Source: Granulosicoccus sp947495035
GTDB taxonomy: Bacteria; Pseudomonadota; Gammaproteobacteria; Granulosicoccales; Granulosicoccaceae
NCBI RefSeq assembly: GCF_050589605.1
Contig: NZ_JBNGOO010000007.1
Length of the DNA: 64,000 nucleotides
Reading direction: 5' to 3' (one strand)
Below are positions 43,948 to 53,380 of the stretch, piece after piece. The notes beneath the pieces were generated by a model. It was not told the DNA's origin. It did not search any database and saw only the letters and a list, made by a program, of their open reading frames with translations. How positions within the stretch are numbered: the stretch's first letter is position 1; the number at the start of each line of letters is the position of its first letter. Both the position numbers and the translations under genes were made by a program.

Positions 43948-44743
43948 GAGTCAGCACCTTCAGGAAGAAGTGCCACACATTACACCATTGGCAGGCACGG
44001 TTAAACGAACCTGACGATAGCCGATCAGATCACCACTGCTTGCCTTGAATCAATGAAGGCAGGCAAGGCGACAACCTGAGATCGATGATTCGGAAACCTC
44101 TTTGGCAGGCAAACGTTCAACGAATAAAGCGAACGTCTGCGTGGGACCAACGGCTACACCTGCGGCTTCGAAGGCCTGGTCGGGTATGTGCAAGATCTGT
44201 GGCCGACCGACGAGCTTATCGGACATGCGCTTCGCAAGGATGTCCCCATTTTCCAGAATTGGTTCGACGTTACAAACCGATGAACACTCACACATGGTGC
44301 TGTTCGCTCGCAGGGGATTCCGAAAGGAAAAGCAGAACTCGGCAATGGCATCTCGAATCATCAAAGACTCCCTTGAGGCAGGGCAGATTCGCCAGTTCGA
44401 CGAGTCAGCCTCACGCAAGTACAAGAAGTACGTACCGTGGTGGGCCTGAGTTAGTGAAATGAATTGAAACGAGAAAAATCCTGTTTGATGGTCATTTGAC
44501 CGGGACGTAGCGAGGGAGTTGAAAAAAGCAACAAAACCATTAAAAAAAACAGCTACTTGGAAATTTCAGCTTATTTGATTCTCATTTGCCGTCGTTCAGA
44601 ATCGTCAGCAGATCTGACTGTCATCAAGGAAGGCAGAATCACCCCATTCCGGTGATGTAAACAAGGGGGAAATCAGCCAACAGCAAGCATCACTGCGAAT
44701 CAACTCGAAACAGCATGACCGGCAACCCCGCTGAGGTGATGGC
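43948..44743. other. Region with no intact gene
   Basis: About 800 bp between the start of the serine hydrolase and the stop of the DUF4124-like gene. It contains the gene remnant at 44140-44449. From ~44460 it becomes AT-rich with homopolymer A runs, with nothing recognisable in that part. Confidence 0.5.
44140..44449 (+). pseudogene. Remnant of an AlbA_2/Schlafen-type ATP-binding protein gene
   Basis: Two fragments in different frames match parts of the long ATP-binding proteins with an AlbA_2 (Schlafen-like) N-terminal domain and a RecG-like C-terminal domain. At 44145-44279 one frame reads GFEGLVGYVQDLWPTDELIG then HALRKDVPIF before a stop. At about 44339-44449 another frame reads NSAMASRIIKDSLEAGQIR and ends RKYKKYVPWWA, a typical C-terminus. 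The ATPase core between them is missing, so this is a degraded, internally deleted gene. The family assignment rests on memory of the motifs. Confidence 0.55.
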
Positions 44744-45421
44744 TCAGCCGCGCTGGGCCTTCAGTTCACGATACCGAAGCAGATCATCTTCGAACTTGTC
44801 GGCCACTTCACCGCGTTCGGCCGCTTTCGAATCAATCAGTGACCAGGCATTCTCGATATTGCGCTGAATGCTGCGCTGTTCGGCATACAGGGAGTCCTGG
44901 GCCTTGCCGGGGCCTTGTGACTTCTCCTGCATCTGTACACGCTTGTCGACGATCGCCAGACGCTCGGACAGTATGCGAATGCGATCATCGAGACGGCTGA
45001 TCAGCCCATCGATCATGCCGATACGATCATCACGGGTACGAATCAGATCATCTTCGGTCGTGAAGGTTGCCAGCAGAGCGCGATCACGGATGCGTGCCAG
45101 TTCCTTTTCACGTTCCAGCTTGCGAGCCTCGCGGCGTTCCTGGCGACTGAGCACCTGTTCGAGCACCACGCCCTGATTGTTCAGAATGCTGTGGCCATTG
45201 TCCTGAATCGAATCCGGCGCCCTGTCCTGGTAGATGACCAGTCCACGATCCTCATACTTGTAGACCGGTTCGGCCATGGCCGAACTGCAGACCAGCAGCA
45301 ACACAGCGGACAGCATTGCCGGAGCTCTCATGGACGCAGCGTTCCGAGTCGAGGGCGGAACCGATCCGATCGACTTGCGAGCATCTGCCGAGCAGTCAGT
45401 GAGCCTCAGGGCTTGAAACAT
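44744..45421 (-). CDS. Exported DUF4124-like coiled-coil protein
   Basis: A ~225-residue protein of unknown function. After a signal-like segment (APAMLSAVLLLVCSSAMA) comes a short DUF4124-type module, VYKYEDRGLVIYQDRAPD, then a long charged helical region (QERREARKLEREKELARIRD, ISRLDDRIRILSERLAIVDK) likely to form a coiled coil. Probably periplasmic. The ATG at 45421 has GGAG upstream, but the ATG at 45331 gives a tighter signal peptide; both are possible. Confidence 0.65.
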   Translation of the reverse strand: MFQALRLTDCSADARKSIGSVPPSTRNAASMRAPAMLSAVLLLVCSSAMAEPVYKYEDRGLVIYQDRAPDSIQDNGHSILNNQGVVLEQVLSRQERREARKLEREKELARIRDRALLATFTTEDDLIRTRDDRIGMIDGLISRLDDRIRILSERLAIVDKRVQMQEKSQGPGKAQDSLYAEQRSIQRNIENAWSLIDSKAAERGEVADKFEDDLLRYRELKAQRG

Positions 45422-45618
45422 GATCGCACTCCGTAAGTCCTCCATGCAGGTCTACGCAGCAGCACTCCTGCATTGCCTGCCAGCATCAATCAGTCAGGAC
45501 GGCTGTCCCGTCTGCAATCTAGCGTCACCCCGGCAGGCAACGTGAACGCCTATTACAGATTCTGTGAGCCTCATCTCCTATCGATTGTCGAGGTAATGAC
45601 ACGTGTACAATCGCGGGC

Positions 45619-46398
45619 ATGCGAATCATCACGGCGAACCTGAACGGCATCCGATCGGCAGCATCCAAGGGCTTCTTCACCTGGATGAACCGACAACGTG
45701 CCGATGTCATCTGCATTCAGGAGACCAAGGCGCAGGAGTGGCAACTGGAAGATCCGGTCTACCATCCTCGCAGCCTGCACTGTCATTATCACGATGCCGA
45801 GAAGAAGGGCTACAGTGGCACCGCCCTGTATTCCCGACTCCAGCCACAGACCATCATTCGCGGCCTGGGTATCGACTGGATCGACCGTGAGGGCCGCTAC
45901 CTTGAAGCACAGTATGGCAATCTGTCGGTCATTTCCCTGTACATGCCGTCCGGCAGCAGTGGCGATATTCGGCAGGAATACAAATACCGCATGATGGATG
46001 CCTTCCTGCCTCATCTGCAATCCTTGCGCGCCCAGGGTCGTGCAGTGGTCATCTGCGGCGACTGGAATATCGCGCACACCGAAGCGGACATCCGCAACTG
46101 GCGCGGCAACCGCAAGAATTCAGGCTTCCTGCCCGAAGAACGCGCCTGGCTCGGCGAACTGTTCGATCAGCACGGTTACTGCGATGCCTTTCGCCAGTTA
46201 CCACAGAAGGAGCATGAGTACACCTGGTGGTCACAACGCGGTCAGGCACGCGCCAACAACGTGGGCTGGCGCATCGACTACCAGATTGTCAGCGACGACC
46301 TGGCACCGACGGTGCAGCGCACCCGCATCTACCGCGACAAGCCGTTTTCGGACCACGCTCCCCTGATCATCGATTACGACTTCCAGATCGAAGCATGA
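45619..46398 (+). CDS. xth: Exodeoxyribonuclease III (AP endonuclease)
   Basis: A 259-residue EEP-fold nuclease of base-excision repair. Landmarks are ITANLNGIRSA, CIQETKA (metal-binding Glu), GYSGTALYSR, CGDWNIAHTEADIRNW and the terminal FSDHAPL catalytic Asp-His. Length and motifs match the ExoA/XthA group. Its stop overlaps the start of an EamA transporter gene. Confidence 0.95.
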   Translation: MRIITANLNGIRSAASKGFFTWMNRQRADVICIQETKAQEWQLEDPVYHPRSLHCHYHDAEKKGYSGTALYSRLQPQTIIRGLGIDWIDREGRYLEAQYGNLSVISLYMPSGSSGDIRQEYKYRMMDAFLPHLQSLRAQGRAVVICGDWNIAHTEADIRNWRGNRKNSGFLPEERAWLGELFDQHGYCDAFRQLPQKEHEYTWWSQRGQARANNVGWRIDYQIVSDDLAPTVQRTRIYRDKPFSDHAPLIIDYDFQIEA

Positions 46399-47288
46399 AG
46401 ACAGCAGTGCCGTCCTGGCTGAGCTGGCTGGTTCTGCTGATCGGCATCGTGGCGACAGCCTGCTCCTTTGTCTTCATTCGCGAGAGCAGCGAACCACCGG
46501 TCATGCTGGCCGCCTGGCGAGTACTGCTGGCCACGATCATGCTGAGTCCTGCCTATCTGCTGGCAAGACGTCGCCATGGTGACGGTCCGGCATTGGCCGT
46601 GTTGCGACGTTCTCTGCTGCCCGGAATCGTGCTGTCCGCTCATTTCGTGACCTGGGTCATCGGCGCTCGGCTGAGTCTGGGAGCCAACGCCACGATCATT
46701 GTCAATCTGGTGCCTCTGGCCATGCCCATATTGCTGTGGCTCATGTTCGGTGAGGTGATGCAACGTCGCGAATGGCTGGCAACAGCTCTGGCCGTGGCTG
46801 GTCTGGGCGTGCTCGCCCTGGACAATCTGCAGCTCAGCGCGGGGCATATGCTGGGCGATACCGTCTGCCTGCTGTCGATGTTTCTGTTCGCTTTCTACCT
46901 GACGCTGGCGCGGCAACATGCACAACTGCCCAGTCTCTGGCTGTATGTCGTTCCCGTCTATGCGGTGGCAGGCATCACCTCCCTGCTGGCAGCCCCGTTC
47001 TTCGGACCGGTTGCACCCTCGTTCGAACTGCGCAATGTCTCCATGGTGATTGCGCTGGCCGCCGTGTCGACCGTCATTGGCCATTCAGCTCTCAATTTCT
47101 CGATGCAGCACATGCGTGGCCAAACGGTTGGCGTGATGATGCTGGCGCAGTTCATCGTGGCCGGAATCATCGCCTACTTTCTCTACACCGAAGTTCCGAG
47201 TCCACTGTTCTATCTCGCCAGTGCACTGATGGTGTCGGGCATGGTCATGGTCGTGCTCAACCAGCAAGTGGACGGCAAGGGCCACTGA
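46395..47288 (+). CDS. EamA-family (DMT) membrane transporter
   Basis: A 297-residue protein with about ten hydrophobic helices in two EamA repeats (first ending LMFGEVMQRREWLATALAVA, second LYTEVPSPLFYLASALMVSG). It exports small metabolites or amino acids of unknown identity. The ATG at 46395 overlaps the exonuclease stop by 4 bp; the frame opens upstream but that would lie inside xth. Confidence 0.88.
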   Translation: MKTAVPSWLSWLVLLIGIVATACSFVFIRESSEPPVMLAAWRVLLATIMLSPAYLLARRRHGDGPALAVLRRSLLPGIVLSAHFVTWVIGARLSLGANATIIVNLVPLAMPILLWLMFGEVMQRREWLATALAVAGLGVLALDNLQLSAGHMLGDTVCLLSMFLFAFYLTLARQHAQLPSLWLYVVPVYAVAGITSLLAAPFFGPVAPSFELRNVSMVIALAAVSTVIGHSALNFSMQHMRGQTVGVMMLAQFIVAGIIAYFLYTEVPSPLFYLASALMVSGMVMVVLNQQVDGKGH

Positions 47289-47334
47289 AGCGGCTCCGAG
47301 CGTGTGCCAGCCAATGTGCAGAGCAAGGGCAGAT

Positions 47335-48096
47335 CTATTCCACAAACAGGGCTCGCAGACGCGCGTACAGTCCCTTCAGTCGCACCCCGAGTGTCTGTTC
47401 CCGCATGACCACCACCGGTCCTTCTGACGAGGCCTGTCGCGGCGATGCCTCAGCAGTGCCTTTGACATCTGATGACTGTGCGGACCGCGGGACTTGCCGC
47501 CAGCGGCGTTGCGCGCGAACCAACCAGCCGGACACCACTCGCCCTGCCCTCCGACGTCGTTCTGCGGAACGCCGCTGAGCCGACTCTCTCGACGACTCTC
47601 TCGACGACTCGCTCGACTGCGACTGACTTCGTGTCTTGCCGTGAGCGCCAGTGCTCCTGCCCGACGACCCGGTCGAGGATTTCGAACCAGCATGCACACC
47701 CGGACCCTGTTGTCTGCCACGAGCCACTCCCTGACGCAGGTGACTCGCGCGCTGCGCATCCAGTTCGATGGTGCCGATGCGATGCCAGTCCATGGCATCG
47801 GTCAGACCTTGCAGCAGCTCCAGCGCCACCGGTTTCTTGCTTCGCGTCAGCGTCACGCTGGAGCCATCGAGCATCACCACCGTGATCCGATGCAAGGGTT
47901 TGATGCGCAGGAAGGCGAAAGAGAATCCGATCACCAGACTCAGACTGGCAAGCAGCATGATGATGGGAATGATTTCAGGTGTGGACCCTATCCAGAGATG
48001 ATGGAGGCTCAAGCCCAGCAGAGCGACACTCAGACACAACATGAGCACCACACCGAGGCGCGGTTGCCCGAGTGTGGAGAATTCCAGACGCGCCAC
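47335..48096 (-). CDS. DUF6232-like membrane protein with Ser/Arg-rich linker; true start probably upstream
   Basis: At least 253 residues. Two transmembrane helices (VVLMLCLSVALLGLSL, IIPIIMLLASLSLVIGF) are followed by a beta segment ITVVMLDGSSVTLT, a long Ser/Arg/Gln-rich low-complexity linker (residues ~135-190) and a basic tail. The GTG at 48096 is the first canonical start. However, the frame stays open upstream to 48192 and reads LDDELFNDGKSLVTPSWLIN then GGSRFAIRTV, which looks like the conserved beginning of DUF6232-type proteins. A CTG at 48183 might therefore be used. It lies directly behind the SnoaL-like gene in the same frame. Function unknown. Confidence 0.55.
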   Translation of the reverse strand: MARLEFSTLGQPRLGVVLMLCLSVALLGLSLHHLWIGSTPEIIPIIMLLASLSLVIGFSFAFLRIKPLHRITVVMLDGSSVTLTRSKKPVALELLQGLTDAMDWHRIGTIELDAQRASHLRQGVARGRQQGPGVHAGSKSSTGSSGRSTGAHGKTRSQSQSSESSRESSRESAQRRSAERRRRAGRVVSGWLVRAQRRWRQVPRSAQSSDVKGTAEASPRQASSEGPVVVMREQTLGVRLKGLYARLRALFVE

Positions 48097-48192
48097 CGTG
48101 CGGATCGCGAACCGGGATCCGCCGTTTATCAGCCAGGATGGCGTGACAAGCGATTTCCCGTCGTTGAAAAGCTCGTCGTCCAGAACCGTCGA

Positions 48193-48687
48193 TCAGTGCA
48201 GAACCGGAGGACGCCGTGGCTCATCGAGCTCATCCAGCTCGTCGTCCAGATCATCGAATCCCGTGTCATCAAAACCCTGGAAGTCGGCATAGTCATCCTG
48301 AAACGCGGCATCTGGTTCCGGGGAGGCGTGATGCAACAACATGCGCCAGCCGCCGCCTTCGACGTGATAGATATTGGTGGAGACCATGACGCTCACGACT
48401 TCGCCGTCCAGCTCGATTTCCTCGCGCACCAGATGCACGGCCAGCCCTTCGTTGCCGGTGTACAGCGCATCGACAATCGAAAAATTGAGAATCGGGGCGT
48501 CCGAGAACAGTTCGACATAGCTGTCCATGACCGCACGTCTTCCCTCGATGCGTGAGGAGCCGGGGTGCACACAGACGATATTGTCGTCACTGGACCAGAC
48601 TTCATCGAGCGCCTTGATGTCGGCCTGCTCGATAGCCTCGTAGAAGGCGGCCTCAGCCTCTTCAGGGGTCTTGAATATTCTACTCAC
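48193..48687 (-). CDS. SnoaL/NTF2-like protein
   Basis: A 164-residue protein with an NTF2-like cone fold: FKTPEEAEAAFYEAIEQADI, VHPGSSRIEGRRAVMDSYVE, and a beta segment STNIYHVEGGGWRMLLHHAS. An acidic tail (DDTGFDDLDDELDELDEP) follows. The family includes small enzymes and ligand-binding proteins, and no function can be assigned. The start is GTG. Its stop codon is in the same frame as the following membrane-protein gene. Confidence 0.75.
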   Translation of the reverse strand: MSRIFKTPEEAEAAFYEAIEQADIKALDEVWSSDDNIVCVHPGSSRIEGRRAVMDSYVELFSDAPILNFSIVDALYTGNEGLAVHLVREEIELDGEVVSVMVSTNIYHVEGGGWRMLLHHASPEPDAAFQDDYADFQGFDDTGFDDLDDELDELDEPRRPPVLH

Positions 48688-48809
48688 AGCTCGTCAGAGG
48701 TTTGTCCAGACAGTCAGTCTATCTCGGACACCAGCATAATTGTCGGGAAAATGCCAGATTTAACGAAGCAGTAGAACCTGTTCGTGGTTATGCAGTCGAT
48801 CCGCTTCGA

Positions 48810-49640
48810 TCAGGCCCGCAGGGCATCCAGTGGCACATGCTGCATCCAGTCGACACGATCGTCGCCATAGACCAGAAAATGCGGATTGATCAGGGATTCG
48901 CGCATGTTGTAAGTCAGATCCTGGCTATGGATATCACGAATGTGTCCGCCAGCTTCTTCCACGATACACTGCGCGGCCGCTGTATCCCACTCACCGGTGG
49001 GTCCGAGGCGAGCATAGATATCCGCAGCCCCCTCTGCCACCAGGCAGCTTTTCAGGGCAGATCCCATCGGAATCTCGTCGTAGTCACCGATACCGTCGAG
49101 AAACTGCTGCATGCAGGGACCCGTTCTGGGATTGCGGCTGCGCGCCACCGTGATCGGCGTCGGCGCCGGACGCACACTGATGGGCTGAGGCGGCAGCGTG
49201 CCGATCTGTTTGAAGGCACCATTGCCCTGGGTCGCAAAATAGGCGACATCGAGTATCGGGGCCACAATCACCCCCACAACCGGTCGGTTGTCGACCACCA
49301 GAGCGATATTGACAGTGAACTCGCCGTTACGGCGCAGGAACTCCCGCGTACCATCCAGCGGATCCACCAGCCAGAAAGCCGGCCACTGATGTCGTTCCTC
49401 GAAGGAAATGGCATCGGATTCCTCCGACAACACCGGAAATCGAGGACTCAGGGCACGCAGTTCATCGACAATGATGGCGTGGGCGGCAAGATCGGCAGTT
49501 GTCACCGGCGTCTTGTCATCCTTGTAATCGACATCACAGTCGTCAGCCGCGTAGACCTCGACGATGCGATCACCAGCCTGATGGGCAATGTCGAGTGCAT
49601 CCCGGGTCAAACGGCGGGCTGTTTCTGCTGGAATCCTCAT
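48810..49640 (-). CDS. cysQ: 3'(2'),5'-bisphosphate nucleotidase CysQ
   Basis: A 276-residue lithium-sensitive phosphatase removing the 3'-phosphate of PAP from sulfate assimilation. Metal-binding motifs: LSEESDAISFEER, WLVDPLDGTREFL and the C-terminal GPTGEWDTAAAQCIVEEAGG. It lies 60 bp downstream of the gsp operon's last gene on the same strand and may be read through from it. Confidence 0.94.
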   Translation of the reverse strand: MRIPAETARRLTRDALDIAHQAGDRIVEVYAADDCDVDYKDDKTPVTTADLAAHAIIVDELRALSPRFPVLSEESDAISFEERHQWPAFWLVDPLDGTREFLRRNGEFTVNIALVVDNRPVVGVIVAPILDVAYFATQGNGAFKQIGTLPPQPISVRPAPTPITVARSRNPRTGPCMQQFLDGIGDYDEIPMGSALKSCLVAEGAADIYARLGPTGEWDTAAAQCIVEEAGGHIRDIHSQDLTYNMRESLINPHFLVYGDDRVDWMQHVPLDALRA

Positions 49641-49700
49641 GGCGGATTGATCTTGCGGTCCTTGTTCCGAACTAGCGGCAGAATCGGATGATACTGAATC

Positions 49701-50474
49701 CTACATCAGCCGGTTGACATTGCCCTGCCGTTGAAAGCGCACCCGGCCACTGGAGTCCGCGCGACCCATCTGGCGCAAACCATTGATGACCTCCGGTGGT
49801 GCATTCGCCGCCGGAGTAAACAGTACATCGGCAGTAAAGTCACCCGTAAGCGTCACCGTCACCTCGCCATCCATCGTCACATCACCGCCCACTGCCGACA
49901 ATGACACGACATGCGACTGCTCATCCTGCGGCCGAATGACGATGTCCACCTTGCCCAGCGCCGTCGCCACTGGCCTCTCCAGTGCTGCATTGTCCCAGCT
50001 CAGCGTGCCACTCATGGATTTCAGCACATTGTTCGCCAGGGTGACATCGTCGAAATGACCACTCAGTTCGCCGGCAAAGCTGGCGATCGGTACCGGCAAT
50101 AGCGGTTCCAGTGCCTTGGCCTGGGCAGTGAAGTCGAAGTCGCTGACCACGATATCGCCATTCCAGCGACGCATCACCTGACCGGTGCCTCCGCCGCCGT
50201 AGCCATCGAATTGCAGATTGGCACCCGCACCACCACTGAGCACGGTTCCCGGTGCCAGGGTCCAGCCGACGTTCCGGAACTCCAGCGGCAACAGATCGTC
50301 AGTGGAACGCACACGGTCGATGACACCGTTGTAGAGCTTGCCGTTGACACCTTCCAGCGCCACCGGTCCCAACTGGGGACGTATCCGGTCGACGACGGGA
50401 GCGGCAGGAAACAGGACTACCGTTGCCACCAGCCAGGACAGCACACCCACCAGGCAGAGCCAGAGAATCCGCAT
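49701..50474 (-). CDS. gspN: Type II secretion system protein N
   Basis: A 257-residue protein with an N-terminal membrane anchor (ILWLCLVGVLSWLVATVVLF) and a periplasmic beta-rich domain containing VNGKLYNGVIDRV and LEFRNVGWTLAPG, typical of GspN. It is an accessory, non-essential component. The ATG at 50474 overlaps the gspM stop (TGATG). Last gene of the gspGHIJKLMN run. Confidence 0.88.
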   Translation of the reverse strand: MRILWLCLVGVLSWLVATVVLFPAAPVVDRIRPQLGPVALEGVNGKLYNGVIDRVRSTDDLLPLEFRNVGWTLAPGTVLSGGAGANLQFDGYGGGGTGQVMRRWNGDIVVSDFDFTAQAKALEPLLPVPIASFAGELSGHFDDVTLANNVLKSMSGTLSWDNAALERPVATALGKVDIVIRPQDEQSHVVSLSAVGGDVTMDGEVTVTLTGDFTADVLFTPAANAPPEVINGLRQMGRADSSGRVRFQRQGNVNRLM

Positions 50475-50944
50475 CAACTACGCTCCATGTTGAATCGAGC
50501 TGTCACCGTGCCCGTATTGCGACGACTGATCGTCAAGGTCGTGACCTCCAGACCATAGAGTTCCAGTTCCGCCAGCACACCGACCAGCTTGTCGAACTCC
50601 ACCTCGCTGAACTGCACTCTGGCACCATTGGCACCACTGGGCTCCACGCGTTCGGGTGGGTCCATATTGGCCTGACGAATCACTTCATCAATCAGCAGAT
50701 AAGGGGCCTTGTCAGAGGTCTTGCCCTGCACGGTGTTGCCACTGGATGCCCGCAGCTGCGCGCCTGCGCGGCTCACGAATTCCAGGGTCTCCTGTTTGCT
50801 GATCAGCGCCTGCTCGGTACTCAGCTTGCTCGCCTGCAGCGGATACCACGCCAGCGCATACAGCAGGCTGACCAGGGTAAGCACCGCCACCACCATGACG
50901 ATCATGCGATCGCGAGTGGACTGTCTCAGATACCAATCTTTCAT
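50474..50944 (-). CDS. gspM: Type II secretion system protein M
   Basis: A 156-residue bitopic inner-membrane protein. One helix (MIVMVVAVLTLVSLLYALAW, residues ~13-32) is followed by a coiled coil and a C-terminal ferredoxin-like domain (ARVQFSEVEFDKLVGVLAEL). It pairs with GspL in the assembly platform. Located 16 bp after gspL. Confidence 0.92.
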   Translation of the reverse strand: MKDWYLRQSTRDRMIVMVVAVLTLVSLLYALAWYPLQASKLSTEQALISKQETLEFVSRAGAQLRASSGNTVQGKTSDKAPYLLIDEVIRQANMDPPERVEPSGANGARVQFSEVEFDKLVGVLAELELYGLEVTTLTISRRNTGTVTARFNMERS

Positions 50945-50960
50945 CGTTGCTGACGCTCCG

Positions 50961-52175
50961 TCACTCTATGCGCACGCGGCCGCGCACGGTGTTGTTTTCA
51001 CGATTGGCCGACTGAACGCTCATGTTCAGGGAACCTCGTCTGGACAGCTCCGATTTGAGCGCATCCAGCGTGGGCACGGCATCGGTGTTCAGATCCAGGT
51101 CGAATCGTCCGTTTCGATAGCCGATGGACTTCAGTTCCGTCTGCGGCTGGGTTGCCAGACTGGCTGCAATCTGCGACAGGCGATTCGTGAAACCGTCCGT
51201 GCTGTTGTTGCCCAGCTTCTCCAGAGCCGCCTGGATCTGGCTTTTGGGTCGCTGCATTCTCGCACCGGGCAACGCCTGCTCGAAGGCCTGTCTGATCTGA
51301 TTGTCCAGATGCGCCTCCTGTTCCTTCAATCGCTGGACGTCCAGCCATTTGCCCGCAAACAGTGCAATACACAGACCTGCTGCCAGAACCGCCGTCCAGC
51401 GCCAGGGCTTCCAGCTGTTGTCGAAATTTCTCTTCGGATTGTAGTCGCCCTGCAACAGATTGATAGTCGGCGAGGTCACCAGGCCACTGGCATACAGCGC
51501 CAGACGGTGGTCCACGGGACGCTGCTCGATGTCGATGCTGGCAGGTACATCCAGAGTACCGGCTTCGGTTGTACTGAACATGACCAGCGAGGCACCGGCA
51601 TCTTCCGGCAGCTCGGCACGAGCGCCCTGCAACATCATGGCTGCCATGCCCGGATCCGTCGCGAAGCCCTTGCAGCCATCGAGTCGGACAACGGCCAACT
51701 CACCGTCGAGCAATGCAGTCCAGGCCCGGATCTCCGGGCTTGTGCTCTCCAGTTGAGGCAAGGCCAGCGGCTCGGGAATCAGCTGCGACGGACGCAAACC
51801 GGCCTCTTCGCACTGTGCCAGCACGGCATCCATCATCTGGCGGCTGATCACCGCAACCGGGTAGCGATCATCGCGCCCCTTCTGCCCGAGTGCGAAATGC
51901 AGCTCGTCCACATCATCGGCAACCTGATCTTCCAGCGCATAGGGTACCGCCTGCAAGGCACGAGCCTGCGAGCCACCGGGCACCACCGCTTCGGCCAGCA
52001 GTACGTCATCGGCCGGCAGAATCAACGTCACCCGACGCCCTTCGACCTGTTCAGCCACCTCTGGCAGTGTGCTGTACTCGATACCGCTGCTCAGCCTGCC
52101 ATTGTCCTCGGACACCGCCCACTGGACGGCCTCCTCCCCGACGTGGGGCATGTAAATGATGACCTGTTTAGACAC
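50961..52175 (-). CDS. gspL: Type II secretion system protein L
   Basis: A 404-residue protein. A cytoplasmic actin-like domain (residues ~1-240, VTLILPADDVLLAEAVVPG) binds the ATPase GspE. A single transmembrane helix (WTAVLAAGLCIALFAGKWL, ~256-274) and a periplasmic ferredoxin-like domain follow. It links the secretion ATPase to the pseudopilus platform. gspE is not in the window. Confidence 0.93.
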   Translation of the reverse strand: MSKQVIIYMPHVGEEAVQWAVSEDNGRLSSGIEYSTLPEVAEQVEGRRVTLILPADDVLLAEAVVPGGSQARALQAVPYALEDQVADDVDELHFALGQKGRDDRYPVAVISRQMMDAVLAQCEEAGLRPSQLIPEPLALPQLESTSPEIRAWTALLDGELAVVRLDGCKGFATDPGMAAMMLQGARAELPEDAGASLVMFSTTEAGTLDVPASIDIEQRPVDHRLALYASGLVTSPTINLLQGDYNPKRNFDNSWKPWRWTAVLAAGLCIALFAGKWLDVQRLKEQEAHLDNQIRQAFEQALPGARMQRPKSQIQAALEKLGNNSTDGFTNRLSQIAASLATQPQTELKSIGYRNGRFDLDLNTDAVPTLDALKSELSRRGSLNMSVQSANRENNTVRGRVRIE

Positions 52176-52189
52176 GATGATTCCTGTTT

Positions 52190-53380
52190 CTATAGCGTAT
52201 CGCGAGAACGGTAAAGTACTCGCGTCTTGCCCTCAGCATCACGCTCGAACAGCGTGTACTGAGACATCTTGATACCTTCTGCCTCGACATCGATGCGAAC
52301 CTGAAAGTAACTGGAGCGCACATCATACGAACCGGCGGGTGCGGACTCTTCACCGGTATCGGCTGAATCCACTTCCTGATCAAATAATAGCGTGCTCTCG
52401 TAGGGTTCCAGATCCCGACCAGCACCCGCCAGCGTTTCAGGCCCGTCATCGGCCGACAAATCGAAAATATCCTCACACTCAGGATAGTCTTCATAAGCGC
52501 CCGTGTCCCATCGGGAAAGATCAGCGGCCAGCGGCTTGATCTCGTCCGACAATGATGCCAGTACCTCAGGCGTTGCCGTATTGACGTTGACCGGGGTCGG
52601 ACCATTGTCCGTTGGCAAGGCCGAGATATGGGGCAACAACCGCTCGTAGTCGTCGGCTTCCGCCTCGATGGCACTGCTGAACCCCTTGACTAGTTGCAAT
52701 TCACTGACACTGACAAACGGTCTGTTCGCGGCCCGATAGCCGTACTCCAGGCCCGTATAGTAATCGTCTTCCGCGCCTTCGGGAATCGTGGCATTGATAT
52801 CCTTGTCGACCCAGTCGACGATCGCCTGCGCCTTGGTTTCATCGATGTTGAGCTCCAACAGCAGGCGCGTCAGTTGATTGACGTAGAACTCGACCGCCTC
52901 GCCATCAGCGTTCACCAGATTGTTCAGATTGAAGCGCCCCTGCATATCCACAATGCAACCCTGGATGGATGCATTATCGATCGGAATGGGAGGGATCGTC
53001 TGCGCCCAGTCATCATCCAGCGAATCGGTATTTTCCCGAAGGCCCGCCTGTACATCCCGGTACAGCAAGGCCGCTGCGAAGCGTTCGCCGCTGACACCGA
53101 TGGCGCGTGCCTGCAGAATGATGCCTTCGTTGCGTTCACGCTGCATGTCCAGCTGCTGCCGGTTGGTAATGGACACGATGGTGATCGTACCCAGTGCAAT
53201 CAGCAGCATGGCCGTGATGATGGCTACGCCCTGCTGCCGTCGAGGCAGAGAATGCCGACAATGCGCTGGCCTCCTGCGTACCGAACGGCCTGCCGTCATT
53301 CCTCCGCTGTTCACAGTGGCCTGCGCCATGGCGTCCGCGCCCTCGACTCTGTCCCGTTTGCTCATCAGGTCGCTGTTCAT
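52190..53380 (-). CDS. gspK: Type II secretion system minor pseudopilin K
   Basis: A 396-residue minor pseudopilin that caps the pseudopilus tip with GspI and GspJ. A long leader ends at RRQQG, with the hydrophobic helix VAIITAMLLIALGTITIV after it. The usual large alpha-domain follows, with FNLNNLVNADGEAV and calcium-site-like acidic clusters. Its start overlaps the gspJ stop by 4 bp. The leader is long (about 50 residues), so an internal start is possible. Confidence 0.93.
   Translation of the reverse strand: MNSDLMSKRDRVEGADAMAQATVNSGGMTAGRSVRRRPAHCRHSLPRRQQGVAIITAMLLIALGTITIVSITNRQQLDMQRERNEGIILQARAIGVSGERFAAALLYRDVQAGLRENTDSLDDDWAQTIPPIPIDNASIQGCIVDMQGRFNLNNLVNADGEAVEFYVNQLTRLLLELNIDETKAQAIVDWVDKDINATIPEGAEDDYYTGLEYGYRAANRPFVSVSELQLVKGFSSAIEAEADDYERLLPHISALPTDNGPTPVNVNTATPEVLASLSDEIKPLAADLSRWDTGAYEDYPECEDIFDLSADDGPETLAGAGRDLEPYESTLLFDQEVDSADTGEESAPAGSYDVRSSYFQVRIDVEAEGIKMSQYTLFERDAEGKTRVLYRSRDTL

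Noticed and set aside
44050..44424. 124-residue minus-strand frame in the gene-poor stretch
   Set aside because: It is antisense to the AlbA_2-type remnant, which explains the sequence better.
50709..52214. 501-residue plus-strand frame
   Set aside because: Shadow of gspL and gspM, both of which have clear family features.
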